NCBI GenBank assembly: GCA_016721905.1
Contig: JADKHH010000012.1
Span: forward strand, 1 to 64,000
Direction of reading: 5' to 3'
Source: Candidatus Opimibacter skivensis
GTDB taxonomy: Bacteria > Bacteroidota > Bacteroidia > Chitinophagales > Saprospiraceae
DNA: 64,000 nt
This document shows positions 39,019 through 48,092 of the stretch, in pieces; the stretch's first letter is position 1; every line of letters begins with the position of its first letter. The translations under genes were made by a program, and so were the position numbers. The notes under the pieces are model-generated. The model had not been told where the DNA came from and made no database searches. It saw only the letters and a program-made list of their open reading frames with translations.

Positions 39019-39492
39019 TCACTGCTCACTGCTCACTGCTAACTGTTTCAGATAAAACTCTTCCTTCTTCCGGATCATCCGAATATCCTCCTCCTCATGA
39101 TCATCGTATCCACACAGATGCAACACCCCATGGATCATCACCCGATGCAACTCATCTTCAAAAGAGATATTAAGCCCAGCCGCATTTTCCTGAACGCGAT
39201 CAATGCTAATATAAATTTCCGCAATGAGTGGATTATCGTTGAGTGGAAACGTGATGATGTCTGTGTAGTAATCGTGATCGAGGTGATTGCGGTTGATCTC
39301 GAGTAAGAACTCATCCGAACAAAAGACAATGTCCAGCCTGTTGAGTTCGTACCCTTCCGCTTCAACGGTGTTGAGGATCCATTGGATCAGACGCTCCGGA
39401 TCAGCGGGCTCAAATGCTACATCATTGGAGGTAAAGAATATACCGGATTCGTCTTCTTCTGTTTCGGGCCAGTCAGGGATCAGATTCTCCAC
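39019..39492 (-). CDS. ybeY: Endoribonuclease YbeY (rRNA maturation)
   Basis: A 157-residue zinc-dependent RNase used in 16S rRNA 3'-end maturation and ribosome quality control. It has LDIVFCSDEFLLEINRNHLD, HDYYTDIITFPLNDNPLIAE (conserved TDV/I-x-TFP segment) and the zinc site MIHGVLHLCGYDDHEEED. The final His is shifted by one residue (GYDDH), which is acceptable in this phylum. Its start overlaps the end of the RsbW-like gene by 13 bases, so the two are co-translated. Confidence 0.9.
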   Translation of the reverse strand: MENLIPDWPETEEDESGIFFTSNDVAFEPADPERLIQWILNTVEAEGYELNRLDIVFCSDEFLLEINRNHLDHDYYTDIITFPLNDNPLIAEIYISIDRVQENAAGLNISFEDELHRVMIHGVLHLCGYDDHEEEDIRMIRKKEEFYLKQLAVSSEQ

Positions 39493-39863
39493 ATCAACTT
39501 CACTGTGCGGCCATGGTCCAGAAAATGAATTTCATCCGTCAGTTGCTTCATCAGGAAAACACCCCGGCCACCTTCGGTTTCGATCCGCTCATTGCTCGTA
39601 GGATCAGGCAACATAAAATGATCAAATCCATTTCCTTCGTCAGAGATGATAAACTGGATCTCGTGCTCCTGTTCATGACAGGAAACCTGGATTTCCTTTT
39701 GTTCATCGAGACGGTTACCATGGACGATCGCATTGTTGACAGCTTCGGTCAGGCAGATGAGAATGTTTGGATACAGATTTTCATCGATATGCAAACGTTC
39801 CACCAGGTCCTTGACAAAGGTTTCAACCTCGCAGATACAGCTGGGATGAGAGGGTAGTTTCAA
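39480..39863 (-). CDS. RsbW-like ATP-binding protein (HATPase_c_2)
   Basis: A 127-residue single GHKL domain: N-box CLTEAVNNAIVHGN, G1 box ISDEGNGFD and G2 box GGRGVFLMKQLTDEI. This is the family of anti-sigma factor kinases and small regulatory ATPases. The only start codon in the open frame is TTG at 39863, unless a rare ATT/ATA further up is used. It lies between the DUF4175 gene and ybeY with tight spacing. No anti-anti-sigma partner is in view, so its target is unknown. Confidence 0.75.
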   Translation of the reverse strand: MKLPSHPSCICEVETFVKDLVERLHIDENLYPNILICLTEAVNNAIVHGNRLDEQKEIQVSCHEQEHEIQFIISDEGNGFDHFMLPDPTSNERIETEGGRGVFLMKQLTDEIHFLDHGRTVKLMWRI

Positions 39864-39891
39864 TATTTCCGCGCGTATGGTGATGAGTGGA

Positions 39892-42800
39892 TCAATTTGA
39901 ATTTTTCAACGATTGGTAATACTCTTCGACCAGAAACTTGTAATAAGGTTTCAGGTCGGGAGACACAGACTTGTATTGTTCTATTTCAGCTTCACGTTGA
40001 CGAATATACTGTTCGAGTGCAGGCGGCATGGAGCGTTTTTGCTGCATAGCGGTTTCAGCCTGTCGCTTTTCGTCCTGGTCACGCTGACGATCAGATTTCT
40101 CTGCTTCCAGCAGACGGGTAGTGATATCCTGCTGTCTTTTCAGTGTTTCGTTGTTCAGCCGTTTATTGACGAGATCTATCTCGATTTTGTTCATTTCTTC
40201 AGCGATGTTGTCCAGCTCAGGCATTCCCTTGCCTTGCTCTTTCTTTTCTTGCCCCAGATCCTTCAAAGCTTTCCGGAGAGCAGCCTGTTTGGCAGCCATC
40301 TCGGCAAACTCCTTACTCATTTTTCCCTGGTCCCCTTTTTTCATCTGCTCTGACATCTTCTTCATCTCTTCACTTAATCCCTGCTGCCCCTGGGTTATTT
40401 TATCCATTGGCTTACCGTCCTTGCCAGAACTCTTACCACCAGGTTTTTTGCAATTCTGGCTTCCAGGCATCTTATTGGCCATTTGCTGTTGCATCTGACT
40501 CATCACTTCACTCAACATTAGTGCCAAATCGTTCAGATAAGTCATGGTGCGCTGCTGATGGTCGCTTGAAATGACTTTATTCCGTTCCTCCAGTTGCTCA
40601 AGACTCTTTTTCAGGTTAAAGTTGATATCCGAAACTTTCTCGTGGACAAAACTTTCTATCTGGGTCACTCTTTTGCTAAGGGCATGGAGTGTATCTTCCA
40701 CCACTTTGAAGTCATCCTTGATCTTAAATTGCTCTTGTACAAGGGTCACATAGCGTGGTGTCGTTACTTCCGTCGAAGTGAAATCATTGATCAGGTGTTC
40801 CTGGTCAAAGGATAGTGTTACCAGGTTTTCAAGTAACTGGCGAAGCATGGCCATATCTTCTTCCATCTGCTCCTGCTCACCCTGCTCCATCTGTGCACTC
40901 ATCTGTGATGCCATGTCCTTCATACGCTGGGCAGCATTCTTTTGAGACTTGGACGCATTTTTACTCTGCTTTTGCTCGAGTTGCTCCTTGCTCTTTTCCA
41001 TATCCTGGTCTATCTTCTCCATCTGCTCATCAGCCCCTTCCATGTTTTTCGGACGCTCCAGTTCTTTGTTCTTTTCCTGGAGGTCCTTCATATCTTTTTG
41101 CAGTTCGTCAAACTCCTTGTTGAGTTCTTCCTGCTCCTTTTGCAGTTCTTCGCTGGGTTTCTTTTCTTCTTCAGATTCCTTGCTGAGGTTGTCCTCTTTT
41201 TCAGCCATTTCTTCCAGCTTTTCGATGGCTTTTTCCATACCAACTTCCACCTCGAGCTCTTTTACCATTTCGAGTACACGGTCAAGTTCTTTTTCAAGCT
41301 CCTCGTCATTGGATTCCATCTGCTCCATCATATCGATGGCGCCTTCTTTCTCCAGTTGCTTCAGGAGTTCTTCCATTCTCTTCATGAGCTCTTCCATCTC
41401 CTTGCTGGCAAGTTCTTTCATGAGCTCTTCCATTTTCTCCTGCTTCTCCAGCAATTCTTCACTTGGTTTGCTATGCTCTTCCTGGTTCTGGATGTTCTCC
41501 TGGAATTTTTCAACTGCCTCCTGCATCTCTTTTTGTAAAGAGTGATGACGCTCGATCAGCTTTTCAATTTCTTTTTTATCCTGCCACTCTGCTTTCTTTT
41601 CCTGCATGAGTTTTTCTTTCATGCGTTTCATTTCTTCCTGAAGGTCACGTGTTTCTTTGAGTGACTTTTCGAGGTTCAGCTGGATGAGGGCATTATTTTC
41701 TTTTTCTTTTTTAGCGTATTCTTCAGCCGTGGGTTTGCGGTATTGCATGACAGGGGTGCGGCTTGCCTTGCTTCCATGAATGCCATCATTGTCATGCACT
41801 TCAAAATAATACTGCACTTGTTCGCCAGGTTGTAAAGCGAGTGTGCGGATATCAAAACTATGGGTGTAGGAATATTGGGTTGGATGCGGTACGCTCAATC
41901 CCTGCGTCTTGACTTCTTTTAATTTCCCTTTCTCATCCAGCAGTTCATATTGAAAAGTCAGTGTACGGATGCCGTAGTCATCATCTACATTGCCGGCAAA
42001 ATAAATCATGTCTTGTTGCAGGCTATCGGTAAACGATTCAACGCGGATACCCGGATAACGGTCAGGGACTACACGGATACTGTATTGCACGCTGTCAGGT
42101 TGTGGCAGCAGACTGTTGTTGAGGAAAATGGTATAGCGGCCGTCACGGGTAGCTCTTGATTTGACGATAAAGCGATCTTCACTCCGGCGTTCAGCTTCTG
42201 TCTTTGAAGTATTGCCTTCGAAAAAGACATCCATTGCTTCGGTATGTGCAGCCTGTATATCCCAGGTTAACTGTGTGCCTTCCGGAACCACGAGGTCTCC
42301 GATATTTCTGAGATCTTCATCTTTACGACCGGTATAGGAAGGATAGTCAAGACCGATATCGAATGTGAGGATGCCGGGTTTCTTGATTACGCTCAGCAAC
42401 ATTTCCTGTGAGGATACAGGACCTGCATATATTTTGAATGGCGTGTCTTCGAGTACATTTTTAAAATGGTACGAAAAGGCATCCGCACCATCCTTACGCA
42501 TCCGGTATGAATAGTTATCAATCTCGATATACACTTCTGCAGGCACCATCGAACCTTCGGTAGTGATCTGCAGGTCGAAGTCTTCGTATTGGATTACAGA
42601 GAGGGATTGATCAGTGTTAACTACAAAGCGAAATGGGGCTTCGCGTTCATAGACTTTGTTGGTATGGATCAGTCGATTGGTACTATCCCGGATGATGCTG
42701 GGTGCAGCGACAAGTAAAAACAGCAAGAGGAGCAGCGGCGGTAATGCATAGCGAAGATATCTTCTGTTTTTGCCGAGGTCGATCGCGGACTTGAATGGAA

Positions 42801-43233
42801 CCAGTTCTATCTCTTTTGTTTTTTGCTCTATACCGGCAAAAAGGAGTTCCGTATTTCCCTGGACCTGATCCGCCTGCCGTTTGAGTTGGAGGACATTGAG
42901 CAGTTTATCCTGGATATGGCCAAAATGATTTCCGATAATGGTGGCAGCCTGTTCGTGCGAAATCACTTTTCCAAGCCGGTAATACTGGGCTGCGGGCCAA
43001 AGCACCAGATAGCCCAGACTGGCTAGGGTCATGCCGATAAAGGAAAGAAGTAAAAACAGACGTGTACCGCTGCTGAAATAAAACTGATGCTCCAGCAGAT
43101 TGTAAGTAAGGAACACAGCCAAAACAGCTCCTACCGTGATCAAGCTACCCTTGATCATTTTATTGAGATAATACCGTCTTGTGAAAGCATCCAGTTTCTG
43201 GATGAGAAGATGATAATTGCCAGTTTGCCCCAT
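39892..43233 (-). CDS. DUF4175-family membrane-anchored coiled-coil protein
   Basis: A 1113-residue protein. Three membrane helices lie in the first 190 residues (KMIKGSLITVGAVLAVFLTY, LFLLLSFIGMTLASLGYLV, YALPPLLLLLFLLVAAPSII). Beta-sandwich domains (190-500) follow, and then about 450 residues of Glu/Lys/Met/Gln-rich coiled coil (EEMKRMKEKLMQEKKAEWQ and similar) and a Gly/Lys-rich linker (KKPGGKSSGKDGKPMDK). This is the typical layout of DUF4175 proteins, which are conserved in Bacteroidota and Alphaproteobacteria but have no assigned function. It heads an operon with the RsbW-like ATPase and ybeY. Confidence 0.8.
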   Translation of the reverse strand: MGQTGNYHLLIQKLDAFTRRYYLNKMIKGSLITVGAVLAVFLTYNLLEHQFYFSSGTRLFLLLSFIGMTLASLGYLVLWPAAQYYRLGKVISHEQAATIIGNHFGHIQDKLLNVLQLKRQADQVQGNTELLFAGIEQKTKEIELVPFKSAIDLGKNRRYLRYALPPLLLLLFLLVAAPSIIRDSTNRLIHTNKVYEREAPFRFVVNTDQSLSVIQYEDFDLQITTEGSMVPAEVYIEIDNYSYRMRKDGADAFSYHFKNVLEDTPFKIYAGPVSSQEMLLSVIKKPGILTFDIGLDYPSYTGRKDEDLRNIGDLVVPEGTQLTWDIQAAHTEAMDVFFEGNTSKTEAERRSEDRFIVKSRATRDGRYTIFLNNSLLPQPDSVQYSIRVVPDRYPGIRVESFTDSLQQDMIYFAGNVDDDYGIRTLTFQYELLDEKGKLKEVKTQGLSVPHPTQYSYTHSFDIRTLALQPGEQVQYYFEVHDNDGIHGSKASRTPVMQYRKPTAEEYAKKEKENNALIQLNLEKSLKETRDLQEEMKRMKEKLMQEKKAEWQDKKEIEKLIERHHSLQKEMQEAVEKFQENIQNQEEHSKPSEELLEKQEKMEELMKELASKEMEELMKRMEELLKQLEKEGAIDMMEQMESNDEELEKELDRVLEMVKELEVEVGMEKAIEKLEEMAEKEDNLSKESEEEKKPSEELQKEQEELNKEFDELQKDMKDLQEKNKELERPKNMEGADEQMEKIDQDMEKSKEQLEQKQSKNASKSQKNAAQRMKDMASQMSAQMEQGEQEQMEEDMAMLRQLLENLVTLSFDQEHLINDFTSTEVTTPRYVTLVQEQFKIKDDFKVVEDTLHALSKRVTQIESFVHEKVSDINFNLKKSLEQLEERNKVISSDHQQRTMTYLNDLALMLSEVMSQMQQQMANKMPGSQNCKKPGGKSSGKDGKPMDKITQGQQGLSEEMKKMSEQMKKGDQGKMSKEFAEMAAKQAALRKALKDLGQEKKEQGKGMPELDNIAEEMNKIEIDLVNKRLNNETLKRQQDITTRLLEAEKSDRQRDQDEKRQAETAMQQKRSMPPALEQYIRQREAEIEQYKSVSPDLKPYYKFLVEEYYQSLKNSN

Positions 43234-43544
43234 GCGTTAGCCTATGTAAAGTCTTTGAAACGGTTCCCGTCCGTAAATAATTCCACAGCTGGTCTTCCTG
43301 TTTGTACAGACAAGAGACCAAATTAGGGGTAAAATATAGTACTTGTCAAGGGATAGGGTGACAGAAACCACCTGCCTGATGGATACATTTCTTTTGATGT
43401 ATTGTATATATTTGATTTACAGTATGTTATATTTAAATTGACTATTTAGGGAATATTCAGTCACAGAGCCTTTTGTTTGACAGATCATACCCCTCATTTG
43501 TATTCTATCTATCATTTATTCAAGTTACCTAGAGGTGTGGCCGC

Positions 43545-43665
43545 TGGATGGCGTTCTCGCCGCCAGCTAGGATGGCTCCAAAGAGGAATCTCTACGGAAC
43601 TGGGGTAGGTATTGCGGTGGTTGGCGGAGATAACTCCATCCAACGGCATTTCGGTTTTACTATTC
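43545..43665. repeat. Dispersed element, about 120 bp, copy B (inverse of 30.4 kb)
   Basis: Contains GCCGCTGGATGGCG, CGCCGCCAGCTAGGATGGCT and GGTAGGTATTGCGGTGGTTG, the inverse of blocks in copy A. The preceding 43240-43540 has no gene; a TATATTTG box at 43407-43414 matches a -7 element but lacks a -33 element. Confidence 0.75.
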
Positions 43666-43715
43666 TCGTGTTATTCGCCCCGTTCGGGATATCTTTGGCC
43701 CTCTAATACCTTTTC

Positions 43716-44684
43716 ATGAATCCTGATCAAATCACCTTTGTTGTTTTTGGAATTCTCCTGGTCCTTGCGCTGACGTTTGACCTGGGTCTTTTGAGTAAAA
43801 AGAACCAAATCATCACTATCCGCCAGGCCCTGTACCAGACTTTTTTCTGGGTAGCGCTCGCCCTGGGCTTTTTTATCTTTATGTGGATCGAAAATGGCCA
43901 GATCATCGCATTTGAATATATCAGTGCTTATCTGATGGAATGGAGTCTCTCCATTGATAATATTTTTGTGTTCATCCTGATCTTTACTTCCTTTTCTGTC
44001 AAGGCCAAACATATCCCCAGGGTATTGCTGATTGGCATTATGATGGCGATTGTTTTCAGGGTGATTTTTATCACCGTAGGTGTTGCGTTGGTAGATCGTT
44101 TCAGCTGGGTCTTGTATTTGTTTGGCGCCTTCCTGGTGTACACCGGCTACAAGATGTTTACATCCTCAGAAGACGAAGAGTTTGATCCGCACGATACCAA
44201 ATTGTTTAAATATCTCAACAAAGTGTTACCGCTCGCCAAGCATGATGGGGATGGCAAATTTTCGGTGATCGAAAATGGTAAAAAACTCTATACGACATTG
44301 TTTGTGGTCGTGATTATGCTTGCTGCTATTGACCTTGTTTTTGCACTTGATTCTATCCCTGCCGTCATGGGCATTACGCGGGATAAGATCGTCATCTATA
44401 CCTCCAACATCTTTGCTGTATTGGGTCTGCGGTCTTTGTTTTTCCTCTTACGCGGTGCAGTTTCTAAATTCGATTATCTCCAGCAGGGTATTGCCATCGT
44501 CCTGGTTTTTATCGGTGTTAAAATGCTCGCCGAACATTGGATCAGCCACTGGATCGATAAGCAAACCATGGTCTTCATCTCCCTCGGCGTGATCCTCGTG
44601 TGTATCTCCGGATCGATTTTCTATTCCATCTTCATTAACAAGAAAGGGGTGCCGGAGGATATCAAGGATGAATCGGTTGAGTAG
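43716..44684 (+). CDS. TerC/Alx-family integral membrane protein
   Basis: A 322-residue protein with about eight membrane helices: FVVFGILLVLALTFDLGLL, the conserved MEWSLSIDNIFVFILIFTSF with the acidic Asp-Asn pair, VLLIGIMMAIVFRVIFITVG and, in the second half, MLAAIDLVFALDSIPAVMGI with the paired Asp. TerC-like proteins export Mn2+ or other metals and assist metalation of secreted enzymes. I looked for a yybP-ykoY manganese riboswitch upstream and see none. The gene is alone. Confidence 0.88.
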   Translation: MNPDQITFVVFGILLVLALTFDLGLLSKKNQIITIRQALYQTFFWVALALGFFIFMWIENGQIIAFEYISAYLMEWSLSIDNIFVFILIFTSFSVKAKHIPRVLLIGIMMAIVFRVIFITVGVALVDRFSWVLYLFGAFLVYTGYKMFTSSEDEEFDPHDTKLFKYLNKVLPLAKHDGDGKFSVIENGKKLYTTLFVVVIMLAAIDLVFALDSIPAVMGITRDKIVIYTSNIFAVLGLRSLFFLLRGAVSKFDYLQQGIAIVLVFIGVKMLAEHWISHWIDKQTMVFISLGVILVCISGSIFYSIFINKKGVPEDIKDESVE

Positions 44685-44685
44685 G

Positions 44686-44946
44686 GGCTTATAAGCTTAT
44701 AAGCTTATGAGTTTATGTGTTGATAAGTTGATAAGTTGATAAGTTGATGGGTTGATTTTTTGGGCTTAGTAGCTTAGAAGGTTAGAGCTTATAAGTTGAT
44801 GAGTTGATGGGTTGATATGTTGTCCAACTGATTACTGATTACTGATTACCGATAACTGCCGACTGCGGACTGAAGACTGAAGACTGCGGACTGAAGACTG
44901 AAGACTGATTACCGATAACTGCCGACTGCCCACTGAAGACTGCCAA
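44686..44946. repeat. Octamer array followed by heptamer array
   Basis: 44690-44755 reads AGCTTATA AGCTTATA AGCTTATG AGTTTATG TGTTGATA AGTTGATA with an 8-base period. 44820-44946 reads ACTGATT and GACTGAA/GACTGCG/GACTGCC units with a 7-base period. Both unit types mutate while keeping the period. Confidence 0.85.
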
Positions 44947-44947
44947 C

Positions 44948-46056
44948 TTAAATTCCCTCAAGAAAGTCAATAAATTCCTCCGCCATCTTTTCATGTTCCT
45001 CTACACTCGGATGGCCGAGGCAGCCGCTCCTGTAAACACTGCTAAAAGAAAATATAAACATCGGTTTCAATCCAGGCAAAGAAGCCTCTGCTTTTGTTTT
45101 AATCTGTTGCAGGCAGTCCATCAGGATTTCATTCTTTTGTCCATCCAGCATGGGTGTATTCGTGATGATGATCCGGGCTTCCGGATAATAGCCGTGTACT
45201 GTTTTGATAAAGTCAACGTAAGCTGGAATAAATAACTCAGGATCAAACGGAGACCTTGGGGCACTGCCATCGCCATCAGAAAAATCATTAGTACCCAGAC
45301 AGATGCTCACGATATCAGGTGTAAACCGGGTAAAATCCCATCGTGGACTGTTAGGATTGGGGCTGAGGAATGCGGATGGATAGATGTCTTTCATGACCGG
45401 GCTGTCAGCACGGGTATTACGATAGATGCCGATGCCTGAAAAACCGGAGAGCATATAGTCCATATCCAGTGCACGGGCAACTCGTGGACCGAAAGCATCA
45501 TAGGCATTGTGCTGATCATACCAGGTGCCGGCATCACAGGCTATCAGAGAAGCGTCGGAAGACATTCCTACCGTGATGGAATTGCCGATGAATTCAATCC
45601 GTTTCTTATCGGACTCTGGCATTTTCACCAGGCTGTCTGCTTCAACTGCGCTGATTATCAATGCACCGTTGGCCGCCTCAGTTTCTTTATAGAGTTCCAC
45701 TATATGTGTAGAAGCTTGATGGGCGGGTATGATGTCTAAGGGGGTTAGGGTATCATACCGGATTGCTTGCCTCGGTTGTTTCTCACCATCGATGACCATG
45801 GATATATAGTTGTATTCACCCTCTGGAGCTGCATTCTGCATCCAGAGCTTGCACCGGGCTCCCGCAAAGGAGAATTTCAGTGAGGAGGCACTACCGATGA
45901 GATAGGTATAGCCTGTCTTGTCTACCCAGGTACGTCCTTGCCATACCAGACGTGGATCATTTGCCGGAAAAGGGTGCATATTATCTTTTTTGCAGGCCGT
46001 ATTGATACAGAATGCCAACAATATCAGAGGCAGGTAGTGACGTTTCATGTGGGACA
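44948..46056 (-). CDS. SGNH-hydrolase lipoprotein, CE2-like carbohydrate esterase
   Basis: A 368-residue protein with a lipoprotein signal (LILLAFCINTACKK). An N-terminal jelly roll (RLVWQGRTWVDKTGYTYLIG, SLKFSFAGARCKLWMQN) leads into an SGNH esterase domain: IEFIGNSITVGM (nucleophile Ser), CLGTNDFSDG (block III) and GCLGHPSVEEHEKMA (catalytic His block). This two-domain order is that of CE2 acetyl-xylan/glucomannan esterases, which remove acetyl groups from plant polysaccharides. ATGs at 46056 and 46048 are both possible starts. Confidence 0.8.
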
Positions 46057-46210
46057 TTTTGACAAACAAGGCGTAACGTGGCTATAAAATTACATTCCTT
46101 ATTGCAGTCCAAATCCGGAGGCCTGGCATCCTCACATCCTCCCGGCAGGCTGCATGCTTATTTCTTTTTACTTTTACGCCCCGGTCACCTTAAAAGGCCG
46201 GCATTCAGGT

Positions 46211-47341
46211 ATGGCCATGGAAAAGGATAGTTTACTGCCAATACTGGGGACTTTGTATCCCTGGCGCCGCCGTATCATGTATATCACAGTTGGGGCTTTT
46301 GTGGTGAGTGCGCTCCTGTCGCTCCTTTTGCCTAATTATTACCAGGGCAAAACCGTGTTTTATGCGGCCAGTCAGGACTTGTTCAAGCCGGAAAAGGTAT
46401 TCGGTGGAGGTAGCACGGAGATGTACTATTATGGTAGCGGTGAAGACATCGACCGGATTCTGACGGTAGGCAATTCTCATGGCATTGTCGACTTTCTCAT
46501 CGATTCGTTTGACCTGTGGTCAGTCTATAAGATCAAACCTGGGACACCTAAGGCAAAGTTTAAGATGCGGAAGGCATTTCGTGAAAATTTTAAAATCCTG
46601 TTGACCAAACAGGACGCTTTGGAGCTTACGGTTGAGGATGTAGACCCAGAGCGCGCGGCTGCCATGGCCAATGTAGCCACCCGAATGATTGACCATGAGG
46701 TAAAGTCGATCATCAAAAACAGCCAGATCTCATTGGCTGCCTCGTACCAGCGGTCCATCAACAGCAAAGAAAAACTGATGCAGAACAACCTGGACACCCT
46801 TGTCTACTACAGGGCGAAAACAGGGATCTACCACCCGGCAGGCCAGACCGAAATCCTGGCTACCCGTGTCACCGAGGTCACCAACTCTGTCGAACGCGAG
46901 AAAGCCTCCCTTGAATCTCTCAAGAAAGGTAGCCTTAGTAATAAGTTGAGGGACAGTATCCAGGTTATCCAGGCCCGCATCTCCGGTTATGACCGCGAGC
47001 TTGCGATCCTCAATGGCGATGATCCTACCTCTAATTACAGCCTCAAGAACTTCAACAAGGCCAAGGGAAAGATCGAATTGCTCGAATCCAGGTATTACCG
47101 TTCGTATGAACAGATCGGCTATGACCTCGAAAAGCTCAAGCTATACAATGCAGCCATTGATATTGATGTTCCCACTCTCCACGTGATCGAGGCTGCAGAG
47201 GTCCCCTTATACAAAGCCCGTCCCAAAAGATCTGTAATTGTGATTGCCTGTACCATTGCCGCTTTCCTGTTCAGCGTAGCCACTGTCCTTGCCCTTGAAT
47301 CCTATCGCCAGATGGATTGGGCGGCCCTGGTTCGTAAGTAG
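46211..47341 (+). CDS. Wzz/chain-length-determinant-like membrane protein
   Basis: A 376-residue protein with a first membrane helix near the N-terminus (IMYITVGAFVVSALLSLLLP), a long periplasmic coiled-coil region (NSVEREKASLESLKKGSLSN) and a Pro-rich VPLYKARPKRS before the second helix (VIVIACTIAAFLFSVATVLA). This is the layout of Wzz-type regulators of polysaccharide chain length. The ATG at 46211 avoids a non-homologous extension. No polymerase or flippase lies next to it in this window. Confidence 0.7.
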   Translation: MAMEKDSLLPILGTLYPWRRRIMYITVGAFVVSALLSLLLPNYYQGKTVFYAASQDLFKPEKVFGGGSTEMYYYGSGEDIDRILTVGNSHGIVDFLIDSFDLWSVYKIKPGTPKAKFKMRKAFRENFKILLTKQDALELTVEDVDPERAAAMANVATRMIDHEVKSIIKNSQISLAASYQRSINSKEKLMQNNLDTLVYYRAKTGIYHPAGQTEILATRVTEVTNSVEREKASLESLKKGSLSNKLRDSIQVIQARISGYDRELAILNGDDPTSNYSLKNFNKAKGKIELLESRYYRSYEQIGYDLEKLKLYNAAIDIDVPTLHVIEAAEVPLYKARPKRSVIVIACTIAAFLFSVATVLALESYRQMDWAALVRK

Positions 47342-47344
47342 TTA

Positions 47345-47500
47345 GTGGCTTATGAGCTTATAGGCTTATATGCTTATAGGCTGATAAGTTGATAGGTTGA
47401 TTAGTTGATATGAGGGTTCTACTGATTACTGGATACCGATTACTGCCTGCGAACTGCGGACTGTCGACTGGAAACTGTCGACTGGAAACTGCCGACTGAA
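47345..47500. repeat. Octamer then heptamer array
   Basis: 47345-47410 carries AGCTTATA/AGTTGATA-type 8-mers; 47420-47500 carries ACTGATT/CGACTGG/AAACTGC 7-mers. This leads directly into the four-copy hairpin array. Confidence 0.75.
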
Positions 47501-47985
47501 CATGAGCGGCCCTCGACTTGAAAGTCGGGGCAATTCAATTTGCCTGGCCTGAAGAGCCAGGTATTTGCGCTCATGAAAACGTAGCCATTGAACTGAAGAC
47601 TGCCGAGTGAAGACTGCGGACTGATCATGAGCGGCCCTCGACTTGAAAGTCGGGGCAATTCAATTTGCCTGGCTTGAAGAGCCAGGTATTTGCGCTCATG
47701 AAAATATGGCCATTGAACTGAAGACTGCCGAATGAAGACTGCCGACTGATCATGAGCGGCCCTCGACTTGAAAGTCGGGGCAATTCAATTTGCCTGGCTT
47801 GAAGAGCCAGGTATTTGCGCTCATGAAAACGTGGCCATTGAACTGAAGACTGCCGAGTGAAGACTGCGGACTGAAGACTGATCATGAGCGGCCCTCGACT
47901 TGAAAGTCGGGGCAATTCAATTTGCCTGGCTTGAAGAGCCAGGTATTTGCGCTCATGAAAACGTGGCCATTGAACTGAAGACTGC
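47501..47985. repeat. Four tandem copies of a nested-hairpin unit
   Basis: Copies start at 47501, 47626, 47751 and 47883, giving periods of 125, 125 and 132 bases. Each unit has the outer stem CATGAGCG...CGCTCATG enclosing two inner hairpins, CGACTTGAAAGTCG and CCTGGCTTGAAGAGCCAGG, then a spacer of ACTGAAG-type 7-mers. The longer third period is explained by exactly one extra 7-mer. Copies differ by only a few bases. Confidence 0.9.
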
Positions 47986-48040
47986 CCCAAGCCCCATGCT
48001 AGCCCCAAGCCCCTAGCTCCTGCCTCCTGATCCCTCGGTA

Positions 48041-48087
48041 TATAACGAACGTTATATTGCGCACCCCAAAATCGGGGGATATATTTG
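48041..48087 (+). promoter_or_regulatory. Promoter with TATAAC-N4-GTTATA dyad (site 1)
   Basis: The dyad TATAACGAACGTTATA is at 48041-48056, a TTG at 48057-48059 and TATATTTG (Bacteroidota -7 consensus TAnnTTTG) at 48080-48087. The TTG-to-TA spacing of 20 bases fits a -33/-7 promoter. Site 2 at 53824 has the same dyad and the same 23-base gap to its -7 box. The dyad lies just upstream of or over the -33 region, as expected for an activator such as a LuxR-type regulator. Confidence 0.6.
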
Positions 48088-48092
48088 TGTAT

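Noticed and set aside
39863..39900. Longer RsbW-like protein starting inside the DUF4175 gene
   Set aside because: The frame is open, but no ATG, GTG or other TTG is available there.
40942..41545. Two overlapping 198-residue frames opposite the DUF4175 gene
   Set aside because: They are the antisense reading of a Glu/Lys/Met-rich coiled coil, giving Leu/Phe- and Ser-rich sequence without any motif.
43234..43715. Manganese (yybP-ykoY) riboswitch before the TerC gene
   Set aside because: The conserved internal-loop sequence is not found, and most of the gap is a dispersed repeat element.
47501..47985. CRISPR-like array of four repeats
   Set aside because: The whole 125-base unit repeats, including what would be spacers; there are no unique spacers and no cas genes.
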